Below the pieces are notes generated by a model. The model was not told the DNA's origin and made no database searches. It worked only from the letters and a program-made list of their open reading frames with translations. Below, piece by piece: positions 34,482 to 45,894 of a DNA stretch of 64,000 bases (positions are counted from its first letter, which is position 1; each line of letters begins with the position of its first letter). Position numbers and translations under genes: made by a program. Source of the DNA: Perognathus longimembris pacificus. Taxonomy: Eukaryota; Chordata; Mammalia; Rodentia; Heteromyidae. The stretch lies in assembly GCF_023159225.1 (NCBI RefSeq), contig NC_063168.1, forward strand, positions 44,154,562-44,218,561, given 5' to 3'.

Positions 34482-35471
34482 TAAAGAAAACTATCAATAA
34501 CAAATGTTGGAGGGGATGTGGCCAAAAGGGAACCCTACTTCATTGCTGGTGGCAATGTAAACTGGTTCAGCCACTTTGGAAAGCGGTATGAAGATTCCTT
34601 AGAAGGCTAAACATAGAGCTTCCCTATGACCCAGCAGCCCCACTTTTGGGCATCTACCCAAAAGACCAAAAGCAAGAACACACAAAATCCAACAGCACAA
34701 CAATGTTCATAGCAGCTCAATTTTCATCGCTACAATACGGAACCAACCCCGATGCCCCTCAGTAGATGAATGGATCAGGAAAATTTTGTATGTATACACA
34801 ATGGAATTTTATGCCTCTATCAGAAAGAATGACATTGCCACATTCCTAAGGAAATGGAAGGACTTAGAAAAAATTATACTAAATGAAGTGTGCCAGACCC
34901 AAAGAAACATGGACTCTATGGTATCCCTCATAGGGAATAATTAGCACAGGTTTAGGCTAGTTACAGCAGACGATCACAAGAGCCCAATAGCTTACCCTTA
35001 AGAACACATAAGATGATTCTAAGTGAAATCAACTCCATGTTATGGAAACAACTGTTATATTACTGTTGTAATTACTTTCAACACACCATGTGAAACCGTA
35101 GCTTCTACTATTGATAATCCTCTTGTATCCCCTTCCTGTGGATGTACCTGCACTATCACTGTATCTTCTCTGAGTACATTGGAAACCATGTACACTGGTA
35201 TTAGTACTAGGAAACTGAAAGGGGATACCAAAATCGAGAGGCAAAATAAAATAAATAGACAAAATAAAATAAAAAGACAAATGATTACAAAAGTAATACT
35301 TACAAAACTGTTTGTTGTAAATCAACAGAACAACTAATGGGGGAAATGGAAAGGAGGAGAGGGAAGGGGGGAATGAGGGATGAGGTAACAAACAGTAGAA
35401 GAATTGTATCTGATGCCTAACGTATGAAACTGTAACCTCTCTGTACATCAGTTAGACAATAAAAATTTTAA
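34482..35471 (+). mobile_element. L1-C: 5'-truncated LINE-1 (last ~1 kb)
   Basis: It begins inside ORF2, just before the Cys motif ('caaatgttggaggggatgt', 34502), and runs through the ORF2 end and 3'UTR to GACAATAAAAATTTTAAAAAAA at 35455-35477. It is closely similar to the last kilobase of L1-A, immediately upstream. It probably inserted into the L1-A A-tail; a tandem duplication of the L1-A end is the alternative. Confidence 0.8.
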
Positions 35472-35575
35472 AAAAAGGATTGTCTCTACAGTTTATACCA
35501 CCAATGATATCCAATTTGTTTTTTATTTTTTTCAAATTTTAGATATTATTTTTAATTTTTATAGAATTCTGTTTC

Positions 35576-35821
35576 CTTTTGTTATTGTTGTTTTGTTTTG
35601 TTTTGTTGGTTGTTGTTGTTGTTGTTGTTTTGCCAGTCCTCGGGTTTGGACTCAGGGCCTGAGCACTGTTCCGGCTTCTTTTTGCTCAAGGCTAGCACTC
35701 TGCCAACTTGAGCCACAGCACCACTTCTGGCCTTTTCTATTTATGTGGTGCTGAGGAATCGAACCCAGGGCTTCATGTATACGAGGCAAGCACTCTTGCC
35801 ACTAGGCCATATTCCCAGACC
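35576..35821 (-). mobile_element. IDL-Geo dimeric SINE, copy 4
   Basis: Minus-strand full-length copy with a GTT-rich (AAC-type) tail. The flanking duplication is tatagaattctgtttc (35560-35575) and tatagaattctatttc (35822-35837), one mismatch. It has more substitutions than the other copies and the GCAAAAAGAAGCC variant, so it belongs to the older group. Confidence 0.93.
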
Positions 35822-35837
35822 TATAGAATTCTATTTC

Positions 35838-36250
35838 AGGTATTTAAAAATACACAGGAATTTAAAACTACACAATTTAATTTGAAAGAAAATTTCTATC
35901 CTCTTTTTACATATATTACTTTTATTAAATTTATTTCATGATTTCAGTGTTTTTATTAAAACGAAGCATAAATACCTCTCTTTAATATTTGTAAATAACT
36001 TCTTTCAAAAAGGCTAACTAGTGTGTTTTATGTACTATTTCTATGCCTTGTTTTTATCAAAAAATATATAATGGAAATATTTCAGGTTTGAGGAAGTGGT
36101 CTTCTGCATTCCTATACAGTACTCAATATTATTTCAAAGTGTTGAAGAATCATAATTTGCTCAGTCATTGCCTATTTCATGCTCATTTACTACATTTTCC
36201 ATCTTCTACTCAGAATGCTACAACACTGAGCATGATACTTCATTTCTTTT
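35838..36250. other. Non-coding stretch, nothing recognised
   Basis: A+T-rich, no supported feature. Confidence 0.5.
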
Positions 36251-36254
36251 TCTA

Positions 36255-36545
36255 TTTCTGACTCACAATTTCAGAAGTTTCAGCCCATGGTCACTTGGCC
36301 CATTTGCTCTGGACTTGTGATGGCACAGAACATCTTGCCTATTTGAGGGGACACAACACAGGAAGACTGCATCAGGGAGGCCAAGAGAGTGAGAGAGAGG
36401 AGAAAAATTGTGAGGGACACCGCTCCACTCAAGAGCATGTCCTCAATGACTTAATGTCTTTCCATCAGGCTCTATCTCCCAAACATTCTAACACTTCACA
36501 TAGCACCGTAGTCTGGCAACTATGCATATGAACTTTTGGAGAATA
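36255..36545. mobile_element. Possible ancient interspersed repeat, family unresolved
   Basis: The order 'cagcccatggtcacttggcc', 'gatggcacagaacatcttg', GA-rich block, 'cctcaatgacttaatgtct' and 'tatgaacttttggagaatat' resembles old mammalian LTR-type repeats. I cannot assign the family from sequence alone. Confidence 0.3.
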
Positions 36546-36651
36546 TATACAACTAAGATCCAAATCATGATCTCCAGCCCCTCCCATCACCACTTTCCCC
36601 AACCACCCCCCAAATGAACATTGTCCATCTCACAGTACAAAATGCATTCAG

Positions 36652-37062
36652 TCCTGACTTTGCTGTCCCGTACAAGGGGATCATACTGGTGACTGAACCC
36701 CGGGGCCTAGCCCCTGTGGGGTAGACGCTCTACCTCTTGAGCCACACTATCAGCTCCTTTTTACTTTGGGTATTTTTGAGCCAGGAGCTCACTTTAATGC
36801 CCATACTGATTTGGGTTATGATCTTCCCAATTCTAAGCCCCTGTGTTGCTGAGGATGACCAGTATCCACCACTGCAACCAGCCATTGAGCATCCCCTGTA
36901 GCTGGGATAACAGATAACTGCTGCCACCTCAATGAGCCATTGAGTGAGATGGAGTCTCCTTGTGCTTTTATGCGTAGGCTGGCCTTGAGTTACAACCTCT
37001 TGATCACAGCCTCCGAAACAGCTAGGATTGCATGTAGGCATGAGTCACCATCTAGGCCTGGC
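36652..37062 (-). mobile_element. Composite SINE, long form, minus strand
   Basis: The left part is a tRNA-like monomer in reverse ('gactgaaccccggggccta', 'gctctacctcttgagccac'). The right part is an Alu/B1-like monomer in reverse ('ggctggccttgagttacaa', 'gctaggattgcatgtaggc', 'catgagtcaccatc'). At about 410 bp it is longer than the other composite copies, so extra sequence is present in the middle. Confidence 0.65.
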
Positions 37063-38805
37063 TCTGAATAATGTTTTGACAATCCACTGCACAATGCATG
37101 AATCAAATGTCTTAAAAACTTTTGTTTAATGTTCCTCTGTGGGATGTTTTGCTACTTGCAATGTAGCAGTATTAATGTACTATTTTTACATGGTCTGGAT
37201 CTTCTGGCAACCATTTTTGGTTTTGGCTAATTGGCAGATTTAAATTCAGAAGCAGGTTTTCAAGGGCTTCTGAATGGCCTTCAGTTTTTTTCAAATAGTG
37301 ATATGCAAGTGTTAGTGGTATTAAAGTTAGAGGATTCAAGTCTCTTTTACCATCTAGCTCCATTCTTTTCAGAGAGCTGGCTAAGCAAAGACTCTTCCTA
37401 TTAAATTCAAAAAGCTTATTGTGAATTGTATGTGATAAATGGTTCTGCCCTCCTAGTAGTTTGTAAGGTATTAAACAAAGGTTGATATTGAATTTCTATG
37501 CCTTGAAATGTAACTCTATTTTTTCATCACTCTGATAAGAAACAAAGATTTCTAAGAATAACCCTAAAGGGAAAATATTATTTTTCCCCAGCTTCATTTT
37601 AATTTTATCTTTCAATTTTCCCATCATCCTGCACTGACGTAGATAAATCATTTTAAAAATGCATTTCTTGATAAGCTTTAGACAGGAAAATTATTTGATT
37701 GGAAACAAGGGAAATATACTAGGTGATTAAACCTGATCTCATTTTGGAGGGTTTTATTTTTGTTTTGTTTGTCAATATCTCTTTCGGTTGCACTGGTTAC
37801 AGAGATGGTGCGGTTTGAAGAAATGAATGATTTTCCTTCTCTATAAAGCTCTGACCTTATGCAAGCCCATGTTGTTTAAGAAAAAAGAAGGAAATTATGG
37901 TGTCTTTCCAGTGTTAATAAGAGGAAGCCTATGTCTGTTTTGTGTTCAGGGCTTAAGTACTGACAAGTGGTACCTCAAACAGAATAAAGCCACTGCCAAG
38001 ATCTTATGATAAGGTTCAACCCCACCTCTTGCAAAAGACAAGAGGAGTTCCTCAAGTATTTCAAAGTTATCTTTGTCATAAGTCTGCTATCAAGGTTGAA
38101 TCTTCAGAACAGCTAGTAATTAAAGCATGAAAGATAATAGCAGAAATCTTCCTTTATCACAGAATAATTGTGGTATTTGACATAACTAAATCTCACTTAA
38201 TTCTTACCCACAAAGGGTTTGCTTTGGTATGTTACTTCTTTAAAAGATTTGATCATATGCTTCTTTGAAAAAGAACCAAAGAGCCATTGATGTATAACTC
38301 TGTTAAGAAACTGGGCAGATTTCATGTTTCATTAATTAAAGGATAAATATTGAGAATATCTATCAAGGGAAAGAACTAACCATCAATGATTAATATCAAA
38401 CTGGGAATTAACAACACACGTTATATGAAAATGCAATTTTACAGCATGAAAATCCATTAAGTATCCAGAGTTATTTTCTAAAAGATTGATGATTTATAGA
38501 AATGTACTCTTTTTGAGCTGTTTAGTTTAATGCTTTGCATATGATATTTATTACATATTCATTGGTTGATATAAATTCTTAGTAAAATATTTATTAATAA
38601 TAAATGTCTTTAACTTCACTGTCTGAGTGGCTGAGAGCATTCTGTATGCCTTAAATAAGCACCCAAAACTACAAGCTACTAAACAACATCTGCCATTGCA
38701 CTTTTGACGTTTGAACAACTGTATGTGTACTGGAACTTCCTCAAAAGTAACTTCCTAATGCTTTGGTTATAGGAGTATTATGTTGATTTATGTGAATGAA
38801 AGAAA
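37063..38805. other. Non-coding stretch, no gene seen
   Basis: About 1.7 kb of A+T-rich sequence without recognisable motif or repeat. Confidence 0.5.
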
Positions 38806-38810
38806 TCTGT

Positions 38811-38960
38811 GGTGCTGGTGATCCACACTTGTAATATTTTAAGATGCTGAGATCTGAATATCAAGATTTGAAGCCAGCCCAGGTTAAATTGAACAGCAAA
38901 ATGCCAGATGAGCAGGTGTGGCTCAAGTGGTAGAGTGCCAGCCTTGAACAAAAAAGCCAA
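38811..38960 (+). mobile_element. Composite SINE, cut short by the next SINE
   Basis: Head ('gatgctgagatctgaatatc', 'gaagccagcccaggtta') and start of the tRNA-like tail ('gtggctcaagtggtagagtg'). The copy stops after GCCTTGAACAAAAAAGCC, where a second SINE begins. Confidence 0.75.
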
Positions 38961-39178
38961 ATGAGCCAGGAGTCAGTGGATCACACCAGTAATCCTAGCT
39001 ACTCAGGAGGCTGAGATCTGAGCATCATGATTCGAAGACAGGTAGGGTAGGAAAGTCTGAAGCTGGAAGTAGACCTATGGCTCAAATGGCAGAGTGTTAG
39101 CTTTGAGCAAAAAAGCTCAAAGATAACCCCCAGACCCTGAGTTCAAGCTCCAGGATTGGCATTAAAAGAAAAAAAAAT
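38961..39178 (+). mobile_element. Composite SINE (7SL-like head, tRNA-like tail)
   Basis: 'ccagtaatcctagctactca', 'ggaggctgagatctgagcat', then 'tatggctcaaatggcagagt' and 'cctgagttcaagctccagga', ending in an A-rich tail. Its tail monomer can be aligned base by base with the Geo monomer. Confidence 0.85.
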
Positions 39179-39369
39179 GAACTGAAAGGGTGAGATTTGT
39201 AATACTGATATAAAAAAAGAAAAGAAAAATAAGAAATCTACATGCAAAAAAATAAACAGGATCATATTCAGATACACACAACCATACTGGTATATGCAAG
39301 GAAGACTACAATGATATATCTCCTTCAAACAACTTACAGCTTAACAAAATAAATTCCAGGAAACTGAAA

Positions 39370-39625
39370 CATGTGCTGGCAGTAGGGGGTAAATCAAGGG
39401 AGACAGGGTTGATGAATGGAAAGAGAAAGGGTAGGTGAATATAACATAGTATTCAATGTAGATATGCAAAAATATAATCAGATAACTTGAGGGGATAGGT
39501 AGGGTTGGGACAGATGGGGAAGAATGATGAAAGAGATGACACTGATCAAGATGCATGTACTCACAAACTGAAATGTTGAGTTAAAACTCTTTTGTAAAAG
39601 TAAAAGTAATCAAAAAGTAAAATAA
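39370..39625 (+). mobile_element. Possible old LINE-1 3'UTR relic
   Basis: 'gatgcatgtactcacaaac' followed by 'aactcttttgtaaaagtaa' and a G-rich region upstream recall old L1 3' ends such as that at 8632, but the divergence is high. Confidence 0.35.
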
Positions 39626-39689
39626 AAAAGATATCCATCCCTATATGGTAGTACAGTTAACAATTAACAAAACTATTCATTTGGGGATG

Positions 39690-40589
39690 CTAGATTAATG
39701 CTTCTTTTTAAAAAAATAATTTTATTATCTTTAAGTAGATAAAAAGTTACAGAAGAGTTGCCATTCACTAGTTTATGATACAGTGTGTCTGAATCAATGT
39801 CACCACTTTCAACATTCTCACCCACCCCACCCACTCCTTCCCTTCCTTTAGGATATGTATTGGAATTTTTGTTTACCATTTAAGAAAGCAGTTTATGAAC
39901 ACAATGCCCCTTGATCTGTGCCATCCTTTCAACATCTTCACCCCCCTCCTTTGATGAGCCACCCCTTCTCAAATAATATAATAGTTTAGAAAGACTAAGT
40001 TAAAGTCCAACAAAATTAGTACCAAGAAATGAGTCCTTGCAAGAAGAATGGAGGGAGAGGGGGGCAGAAGGGGAGAGCTGTAGAATGAAAGGGGGAGAAT
40101 GAAGGAAGAATTCATTGTATATACCACATAATAAAGCTTCTTATAATACACACAAACCTGACACCAAACTAAACTACTGATCAGGCTTCACCATGCTCTT
40201 AAAAAATAGGGTCTGCTACTGGTGACAATCAAAGCTACATCATGAGCTTTATTTAATCATAAAACTAAATCATTTTTTCAGCTAGTTTCCTGTGATTGTC
40301 AAGTCTCTCATCCTCTACCGTCTTCTCTCTCTCTCCCTTTTGCTTCTCCCTCCCCATTCCCTCCTCCTTCTCCCTTACCATTACTATTTGACTCAAACAA
40401 TGGTACCTGAATAGCAGGGAGCTACCTACTAAGGGGAGCTAATATCCCTAAGGATTATTTTTGAACTGGGAAGCAGTATAAGTAGTTAATATAAAATTTA
40501 ATGGGTAGTATTTTGTGTTACTAATTTTTTTTAAAGAAATGTTAACTCCTACAGATTGAGCTTTATTCTGGAATATAGTCATCTCTTGA
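39690..40589. other. Non-coding stretch, possibly containing an old minus-strand repeat
   Basis: 39695-39960 starts T-rich and has C-rich clusters (39818-39845, 39940-39965) similar to reversed L1 3'UTR purine blocks, but I could not identify a family. The remainder shows nothing. Confidence 0.35.
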
Positions 40590-40600
40590 TAGCCTCACCT

Positions 40601-40814
40601 TTTTTTTTTTTTTTTTTTTTTTGGCCAGTCCTGGGCCTTGGACTCAGGGCCTGAGCACTGTCCCTGGCTTCTTACCGCTCAAGGCTAGCACTCTGCCACT
40701 TGAGCCACAGTGCCGCTTCTGGCCATTTTCTGTATATGTGGTGCTGGGGAATCGAACCTAGGGCCTCGTGTATCCGAGGCAGGCACTCTTGCCACTAGGC
40801 TATATCCCCAGCCC
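40601..40814 (-). mobile_element. IDL-Geo dimeric SINE, copy 5
   Basis: Full-length minus-strand copy with a long poly(T) start (A-tail). Flanking duplication tagcctcacct (40590-40600 and 40815-40825). The B box is GGTTCGATTCC and the right-monomer variant is GAGCGGTAAGAAGCC. Confidence 0.95.
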
Positions 40815-40999
40815 TAGCCTCACCTCTTAATCCCAACAAATCCAGATTAGGCTTTCAGCATGTGCATTTTACAAGGATATCTTTCATGATAATCATCACT
40901 GCAGAGAAATCATTAAAACCTGTAGATTTTAATTAACATAATGTTTTATTGTATTTGTTTACTTGTTTGTCTGTTTCTGTGCTGGTACTGAAGTAAGGA

Positions 41000-41735
41000 A
41001 GTCAGATCTGGCCAGTGCCACCATTGCCACACGGTGAATTGTAGGGTCTGCCATCATGTCTGCGTAGGTGTGCCTGAAGTCCTAGAGGAAGGGAAGTCCC
41101 ATCCTCCAGGATATGGGTGTCCTGGAATCCCTAGAGACAGGGGTGAGCAGTGGCCTATAAGATACTGTGCCTGGGACTGGGAGCTTCCTGTGACCCTGCC
41201 CCCTGACCTGACCCTATTGGTCAGAATTGCTGAGGTACCATTACACTATGCCACAGGGCTCCCTGTTTACATCCTGTGTCCTATCTCCTGGCTGTCTCCA
41301 GTCACCATGACATCCCAATTCAGCTCTCCATGGGAGCTGAATTGGTTTGTTGGTATTGGTTTTTGGTGTTGTTGTTTTTTTAATTTTTATTGTCAAACTG
41401 CTACACAGAGCGGTTACAGTTTCATACATTAGGCATTGGATACATTTCCTGTACTGTTTGCTACCTCCTCCCTCATTTCCCCCTCCCCCCTTCCCCTTTC
41501 CCTTTCCCCCCCATGAGTTGTTCAGTAGATTTACACTGAACAGTTTTACAAGTATTGCTTTTGTAATCATTTGTCTTCTTTAACTTGTGTCTCTCAATTT
41601 CCTGACAGTGTTAAGGGCATTTGAAGGATGCAGGCCTTTGTGACAACTGGCTGCCTGAAGACTGCTAATGCTCTAATAAAGACTCCAAGATTCGACCCTT
41701 CAAAATGTGGCTTCTCAGATAATTGACCTTACAGT
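41000..41735 (+). mobile_element. LTR-like element, copy 1 (interrupted by an L1 fragment)
   Basis: It shares an ordered series of motifs with the block at 45895-46432: 'ttcctgtgaccctgcccc', 'gaccctattggtcaga', 'cctggctgtctccagtcac', 'tcagctctccatgggag', 'tggtttgttggtattgg', then beyond the L1 fragment 'taagggcatttgaagga' and AATAAAGACTCC (AATAAA at 41675-41680). This fits an LTR with U3 and a poly(A) signal. Ends and family are not fixed. Confidence 0.6.
41371..41602 (-). mobile_element. LINE-1 3'-end fragment inserted in the LTR-like element
   Basis: On the minus strand: part of the 3'UTR ('aaattgagagacacaagtt'), the G-rich block (C-rich at 41465-41512), 'caggaaatgtatccaatgc', 'ctaatgtatgaaactgtaac' and GACAATAAAAATT with an A-tail. 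It is the same 3'-end type as L1-A and L1-C. Confidence 0.85.
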
Positions 41736-41741
41736 CAATTA

Positions 41742-41945
41742 TCTTACAGACAGTACAGGGGCTTAAATTCAGGGCCTTGAATTTTTTTCTAGGTGGATTG
41801 TTTTGCTTATGGCCAATGTACTACAATTTGAGCCATGCCTGCAGCCTGGCTTTTTGATGCCCCTGTTGGAGTCAAACCCAGATCATCAGTGCTCAGCCTT
41901 CTGAGTAGCTAGGATTATATGTGTGTGCCACCAGTATTCGGCCAA
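41742..41945 (-). mobile_element. Composite SINE relic, minus strand
   Basis: 'aatttgagccatgcctgca' marks the tRNA-like part and 'cttctgagtagctaggatta' with 'gtgtgccaccagt' the Alu/B1-like part, reversed. Strongly diverged. Confidence 0.6.
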
Positions 41946-41976
41946 TGTTTAATTTTTAACCATATCTTTTATTTTA

Positions 41977-42202
41977 TTTTATTTTATTTTTATTTTATTT
42001 TTTTCTTTTTGGCCAGTCCTGGGCCTTGTACTCAGGGCCTGAGCACTGTCCCTGGCTTCCTTTTGCTCAAGGCTAGCACTCTGCCGCTTGAGCCACAGCG
42101 CCACTTCTGGCCGTTTTCTGTATATGTGGTGCTGGGGAATTGAACCCAGGGCCTCATGTATATGAGGCAAGCTCTCTTGCCACTAGGCCATATCCCCAGC
42201 CG
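41977..42202 (-). mobile_element. IDL-Geo dimeric SINE, copy 6
   Basis: Full-length minus-strand copy with a (TTTTA)n start. Perfect 17-bp duplication ccatatcttttatttta (41960-41976 and 42203-42219). The B box reads GGTTCAATTCC, one change from consensus. Older-group variant (GCAAAAGGAAGCC). Confidence 0.95.
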
Positions 42203-42387
42203 CCATATCTTTTATTTTAAGAAAAAATATTCCAGTTCTTCCTTTGAATGACATTGTATGTTTTATCTACAATTGCTTTTTTTCTGTTTATTCATTCTTT
42301 GTCTTTCTAAGTGGAAATAATACTTCAGTGTACTTTAAATTTAATCTTGCTTGCTTGCACTTATTTTTTTATAAATAATTTTTGAAA

Positions 42388-42503
42388 GTAGAGATATAGC
42401 TCAAGTGATAGAGCACTAACTGAACAAAAAGTCAAGTGAGGGCATGAGGCCCTGAGTTCATGCCCCACTATTAGCACCAAATTAATTAATTAATTAATTT
42501 TTT
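42388..42503 (+). mobile_element. tRNA-like monomer SINE
   Basis: 'gatatagctcaagtgatag' (A-box region), 'ggccctgagttcatgcccc' (B-box region), then an (ATTA)n tail. This is the tRNA-like monomer alone, without the 7SL-like head. Confidence 0.65.
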
Positions 42504-42978
42504 TTTCACTTTGCATCAATTGTTTTTATCAGATATGCTTTTTCCTTGCATTAAGTTGTTTTATGTTTAATTCTTTTGTTTCATTGTTATTCTGTTCTGT
42601 ATTTTTCAATATTTATATTCTGTTTTTTTGCCATCTACTAATTTAGAAAAGAGAATCTTAATAACAAGGAGGGAAACTTTAAGAAGTATTTGTAAAACAG
42701 TCTTTATAATTGCATAATATATAATTTAAAACAAACTTCACACTAAGCAAATCTAGAAATAAAATCAATTTTAAAAATGAAATAAAATGAAGAAACTGAG
42801 CAGAAAGTTACTGAGGTAGTAGAAATTTGTAGAATCTGACATCACTTTCTCATTAAGGAATAGCCTATTCCCAGATGATATAGTTGAAAAGTCTAAAGAA
42901 ACATTCAACAGAACTGAATACAGTTTTAGCCTCGAGGGGGAAGGAACATGGGATACATACTTATAATCACAGCTAGTC
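42504..42978. other. Non-coding stretch, nothing recognised
   Basis: A+T-rich sequence between two SINEs. Confidence 0.5.
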
Positions 42979-42993
42979 AAGAATCTTTCTCTC

Positions 42994-43203
42994 GGGGCTG
43001 GGGACATAGCCTAGTGGCAAGAGTGCCTGCCTCGGATACACGAGGCCCTAGGTTCGATTCCCCAGCACCACATATACAGAAAACGGCCAGAAGTGGCGCT
43101 GTGGCTCAAGTGGCAGAGTGCTAGCCTTGAGCGGGAAGAAGCCAGGGACAGTGCTCAGGCCCTGAGTCCAAGGACCAGGACTGGCCAAAAAAAAAAAAAA
43201 AAA
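42994..43203 (+). mobile_element. IDL-Geo dimeric SINE, copy 7
   Basis: Full-length copy with intact A and B boxes and the younger GAGCGGGAAGAAGCC variant. Perfect 15-bp duplication aagaatctttctctc (42979-42993 and 43204-43218). The downstream duplication runs directly into the CT microsatellite, so the SINE landed at the microsatellite's edge. Confidence 0.95.
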
Positions 43204-43208
43204 AAGAA

Positions 43209-43317
<109 letters not shown>

Positions 43318-43349
43318 TCTGGAGGCCCTATTTTAAAGTATACTAAAAC

Positions 43350-43447
43350 AAGAAGAGTTAGGAATATGGCTCAACAATAGCAAGCCTATCTCACAAGTAC
43401 AAGGTCCTGAGTCCAAACCTCAGTATTAAAACAAAACAAAACAAACC
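43350..43447 (+). mobile_element. tRNA-like monomer SINE, diverged
   Basis: 'aggaatatggctcaacaat' and 'ggtcctgagtccaaacctc' followed by an (AAAAC)n tail. Confidence 0.55.
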
Positions 43448-44080
43448 ACAAGAAGAAGAGAAAAGGCTGAAGAGCTAAACATCTGAAACAAGGAGAAAGA
43501 ATAGACTGGCTCTCTCTTTGAACTAAAGACTAGCTTCATTTCAATAATAGTAATGACTTGTAGAATTCTTGTTCTCTCCATAAATTCCCTGAAACATTAT
43601 CATTGGTATCATTTTGTATATTTAATACTCTATAAATTATCCAAATTTACCACCATTGCTTCTCATAAATCTTATACCTCAAAATTAGAGCAGGGATTAT
43701 TTATTTTTCTTCTTCCTGAAGTATAATTTCTTTGTTATAAATTTATTGGTGATTAATTCTCATAAGTTTAGAGTCTCTAAAAATATGTCTTTTGTATCTT
43801 ATTTTTTTAAGAGGTGTGTATTTCCTGAGTCATCAGACTTCCAGGTTGGCAAGTATCATCTATCAGTCACTCTGAGGAACCTACTTTATTATAAACTGCC
43901 TTTCACTGGTGCTTACCATCGTTTCGTTTGGTGTTCTTTTTTTCAAATATTTTTTATTATACTTGGGGCTTTGTCAGTTGCACTGTTGTCTGCTCAGGTG
44001 TTCTATATTTATTTTGCTCAGGCTTTGTAGCTCTTCTAGAGTCCTTGGCTTAATGTCTTATGCAAATTAGAAAGTAAACA
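43448..44080. other. Non-coding stretch, nothing recognised
   Basis: The 94-codon open frame at 43746-44030 has no recognisable motif and is most likely chance. Confidence 0.45.
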
Positions 44081-44082
44081 AG

Positions 44083-44118
44083 AGACAGCAACCAGGCCTT
44101 GGGTGAAAGCCCCAGTAC

Positions 44119-44164
<46 letters not shown>
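44083..44164 (+). repeat. SINE 3' remnant with (AC)n microsatellite
   Basis: 'ggccttgggtgaaagcccc' and 'agtaccag' are the end of a tRNA-like SINE. (AC)n starts at once (44121-44164), so the microsatellite occupies the SINE tail position. Confidence 0.7.
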
Positions 44165-44168
<4 letters not shown>

Positions 44169-44654
44169 TACGATATTTCTTCAAACATTTGTCTTCTCAT
44201 TCTGTCTACGTTCAAGCTAAGATTCTAGTTAGACCTTTTGCAATGACTCTATCAGTCCATATTCTCTGACTATATCAAAAGATTTAAGACTGTTGCTTTA
44301 TAATTTAAAAAGATTGCTCACAGTTTTAGTGATTGAAAGTCCAAGATTAGGAGGCCCCAACTGTGGATTTGGGGAAGGACTCCCTTGATTGAGTCACAAC
44401 ATTGTAGAGAATGGAAAAGAAAGCACAGCCAGGTATTCAAGGAGCCGCCATGTTGTCTGTTCTCATTTTATCACAGCTACTCTAATTCTAAAGCTCAGCA
44501 TTAATCCCTTCAGAGGGCAATGTCTCATGTCTTAATTACCTTACACCTGACCCCCTCCCTTAAAGACTGCAGCAGGTCAACACTGTCACACTGAGGACCA
44601 AATCTTCAGTACATGAACCCTTGAGGTACAACTACTTTCAAATAATAGGAATGA

Positions 44655-44868
44655 CAGGTGACTGGGGCTTGAACTTTAGGATTTCATGCTTTTGCTTGGC
44701 TTTTTTACTCAAGGAAGCACTCTATCACTTGAGCCACACCTCTATTTCTGGCTTTTTTTTTTTTTTTGAGATAATAGATTCACAGTTTTGTCTACTTGGG
44801 CTAACTTTGAATTGAGATCTTCAGATCTCAAATTACAGGCATGAGCCATCCACACTTGGCTTACTGTA
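44655..44868 (-). mobile_element. Composite SINE, minus strand
   Basis: 'ctctatcacttgagccacac' (reversed tRNA-like part) and 'gatcttcagatctcaaatta' with 'caggcatgagccatcc' (reversed head). A poly(T) run at 44754-44767 lies between them. Confidence 0.75.
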
Positions 44869-44869
44869 T

Positions 44870-45890
44870 GACATGCATTGACATATATGTACATCAGGAG
44901 CTTCACAGAGCTCAGATTTTAGAAGAGCCGATATTTGAGATGACCTCATGCCCTTGCTTTTAATATTAATACCACATTGACTGCCCTTCAGAATATGATG
45001 TTCATGAGTGGGTTACATCCTAAATTCTGGTCATGTGAAAAATACTTTTTGGCTATTTCATATAAGAACAACAACTTGTTCCCATCTTAAATTCTTATAT
45101 TACTATTTTGGTTTACCCAGTTCTGTAAGGTTCTGTTAGATGAAAATCTTAGGATACTCTGCTGCCTTTGTCTCTTTAAAAGGAAAACTAAGAGGATGCT
45201 TCTGGCAATCTCTCTCTTTCAACTTTTATGACTTGACTCAGATCTGTAGATACACCTCAGTATTGCTCTTGATAAGATTTTTTCCTAATTAAGACTAAGT
45301 GATTCTGTCATTTCATTTATAGTAATTAAGAAGTATTGAATATTTCTTGTTTTTGAACACTACTGTATTTAATTTATACCATTTATTTAAAAACATCAAT
45401 GACTGATATGTAGTATTTCTATTTTCTAGCCTTCATACTGACCCTATATTTTTAGCGATTTTCACTAATTTAACTTTTAATCGGAATTTGAGATTTCTAT
45501 ACCCAACTCTACCCTGAAATCCACATTTCTTGGAGGTGTGTTTCTGTCCTCTCATGGTGCTGGTAAATATTAATATTATATATTTTAATCAACATATTAT
45601 ATGCACATGAGTCAATAAACCTTCACTATAGGATGTTTTATACAAAAAAATAATAATGGATTCCTATAGACCCAGGCAGCCTTAACCCTATTCCCACAGT
45701 GATCACACCTTTTAATTGTTTCTGCTCCAGTTCTTTTTATGATTATGTTTCCCTTAAGTGTTTAAATAATACACTGTAGTCTTTATTTAATAAATGTTTC
45801 TGTAATTATTCAGTGCAAGATGAGGATATTAATGTACCTATTTCCTCTTTGCCTATGTTTCCTTCCTTTCACTACTATGAAATAAGAATA
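44870..45890. other. Non-coding stretch, nothing recognised
   Basis: A+T-rich sequence without supported ORFs or repeats. Confidence 0.5.
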
Positions 45891-45894
45891 CTGT

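Larger units (their letters stand above)
20727..35471 (+). mobile_element. Nested LINE-1 complex (L1-A containing L1-B, with L1-C in its tail)
   Basis: Three same-strand L1 elements in one block. The outermost duplication is aaaaatgattgtctc (20712-20726) against aaaaaggattgtctc (35472-35486), 14 of 15 identical. L1-A begins at about 20727 with 'acttctgggaagacggtgg', is cut in ORF2 near 24911, and resumes in the same ORF2 region at 31209 after the 6.3-kb L1-B. L1-C follows the L1-A tail at 34482. The order of events is L1-A first, then L1-B and L1-C in unknown order. Confidence 0.9.
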
